Shown in pieces: positions 4,976-5,014 of a stretch of 5,014 bases of DNA. This stretch comes from CAZBUK01 sp964495085 (GTDB lineage: Bacteria; Bacteroidota; Ignavibacteria; T3Sed10-11). The stretch lies in the NCBI GenBank assembly GCA_964495085.1, contig CAZBUK010000155.1:1-5014 (forward strand), read 5' to 3'. The first letter of the stretch is position 1; each line of letters starts with the position of its first letter. The notes below the pieces were generated by a model. The model was not told where the DNA came from. It saw only the letters and a program-made list of their open reading frames with translations, and did no database searches. A program made the translations under genes and the position numbers.

Positions 4976-5014
4976 ATGATTCAGGTCCACCAAGCCGAAA
5001 TCGTCGGGGTTGTG
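4976..5014 (+). CDS. Possible 5' end of a plus-strand gene cut by the window edge
   Basis: An ATG at 4976 opens a frame of 13 codons (MIQVHQAEIVGVV) that is still open at the end of the window. An in-frame TGA lies immediately upstream (4973-4975), so the gene cannot begin earlier in this frame. The alternating hydrophobic AEIVGVV looks protein-like, and GC content rises from about 4981, as expected on entering a gene. The Shine-Dalgarno is weak (AAAGAA about seven bases upstream). No family can be assigned from 13 residues. It would be divergent from the receptor. Confidence 0.3.
   Translation, partial: MIQVHQAEIVGVV

Noticed and set aside
1..5014. CRISPR arrays, tRNA or rRNA genes, insertion sequences, riboswitches
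   Set aside because: No regularly spaced repeats, cloverleaf sequences, transposase motifs or recognisable aptamers were seen on either strand.

Overview
The window holds two genes on the minus strand. Both appear to encode outer-membrane proteins of a Gram-negative bacterium. Their architectures are typical of the FCB group (Bacteroidota, Chlorobiota/Ignavibacteriota and relatives): a TonB-dependent receptor with an N-terminal carboxypeptidase-regulatory-like domain, and an OmpA-family protein carrying PKD domains. Base composition is moderate in the genes and clearly AT-rich in the gaps. The phylum is inferred from these architectures; no rRNA or marker gene is present to confirm it.

Reading the minus strand from right to left, the layout is as follows. 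Positions 4976-5014 may hold the first 13 codons of a plus-strand gene leaving the right edge. Positions 4661-4975 form a divergent intergenic region. It contains the best promoter in the window (TTGAAT-N17-TATAAT, reading toward the receptor), an inverted repeat spanning its -35 and spacer, and two copies of the palindrome TTAGA-N4-TCTAA upstream of it. Positions 2006-4660 encode the TonB-dependent receptor, whose stop codon is followed at once by a hairpin without a U-tract. Positions 1655-2005 are a 351-base gap with several small inverted repeats and a plausible promoter for the next gene. Positions 161-1654 encode a signal peptide, beta-barrel, two PKD domains and an OmpA-like peptidoglycan-binding domain. 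Positions 96-126 are a strong bidirectional intrinsic terminator. Positions 1-95 are AT-rich and carry a possible promoter reading off the left edge on the minus strand.

The two genes share a compartment rather than an obvious pathway. The receptor would import an unidentified ligand with TonB energy. The OmpA-like protein would tether the outer membrane to peptidoglycan, with two PKD domains as a long periplasmic spacer. The 351-base gap and the separate promoter suggest independent transcription, although read-through is possible because no U-tract terminator is seen between them. No SusD-like partner, TonB/ExbB/ExbD genes or transport operon is visible, so the substrate cannot be assigned.

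I found no clearly new multi-gene system. The best candidates for follow-up are the paired palindromes and the promoter-overlapping inverted repeat upstream of the receptor, and the barrel-PKD-PKD-OmpA architecture.
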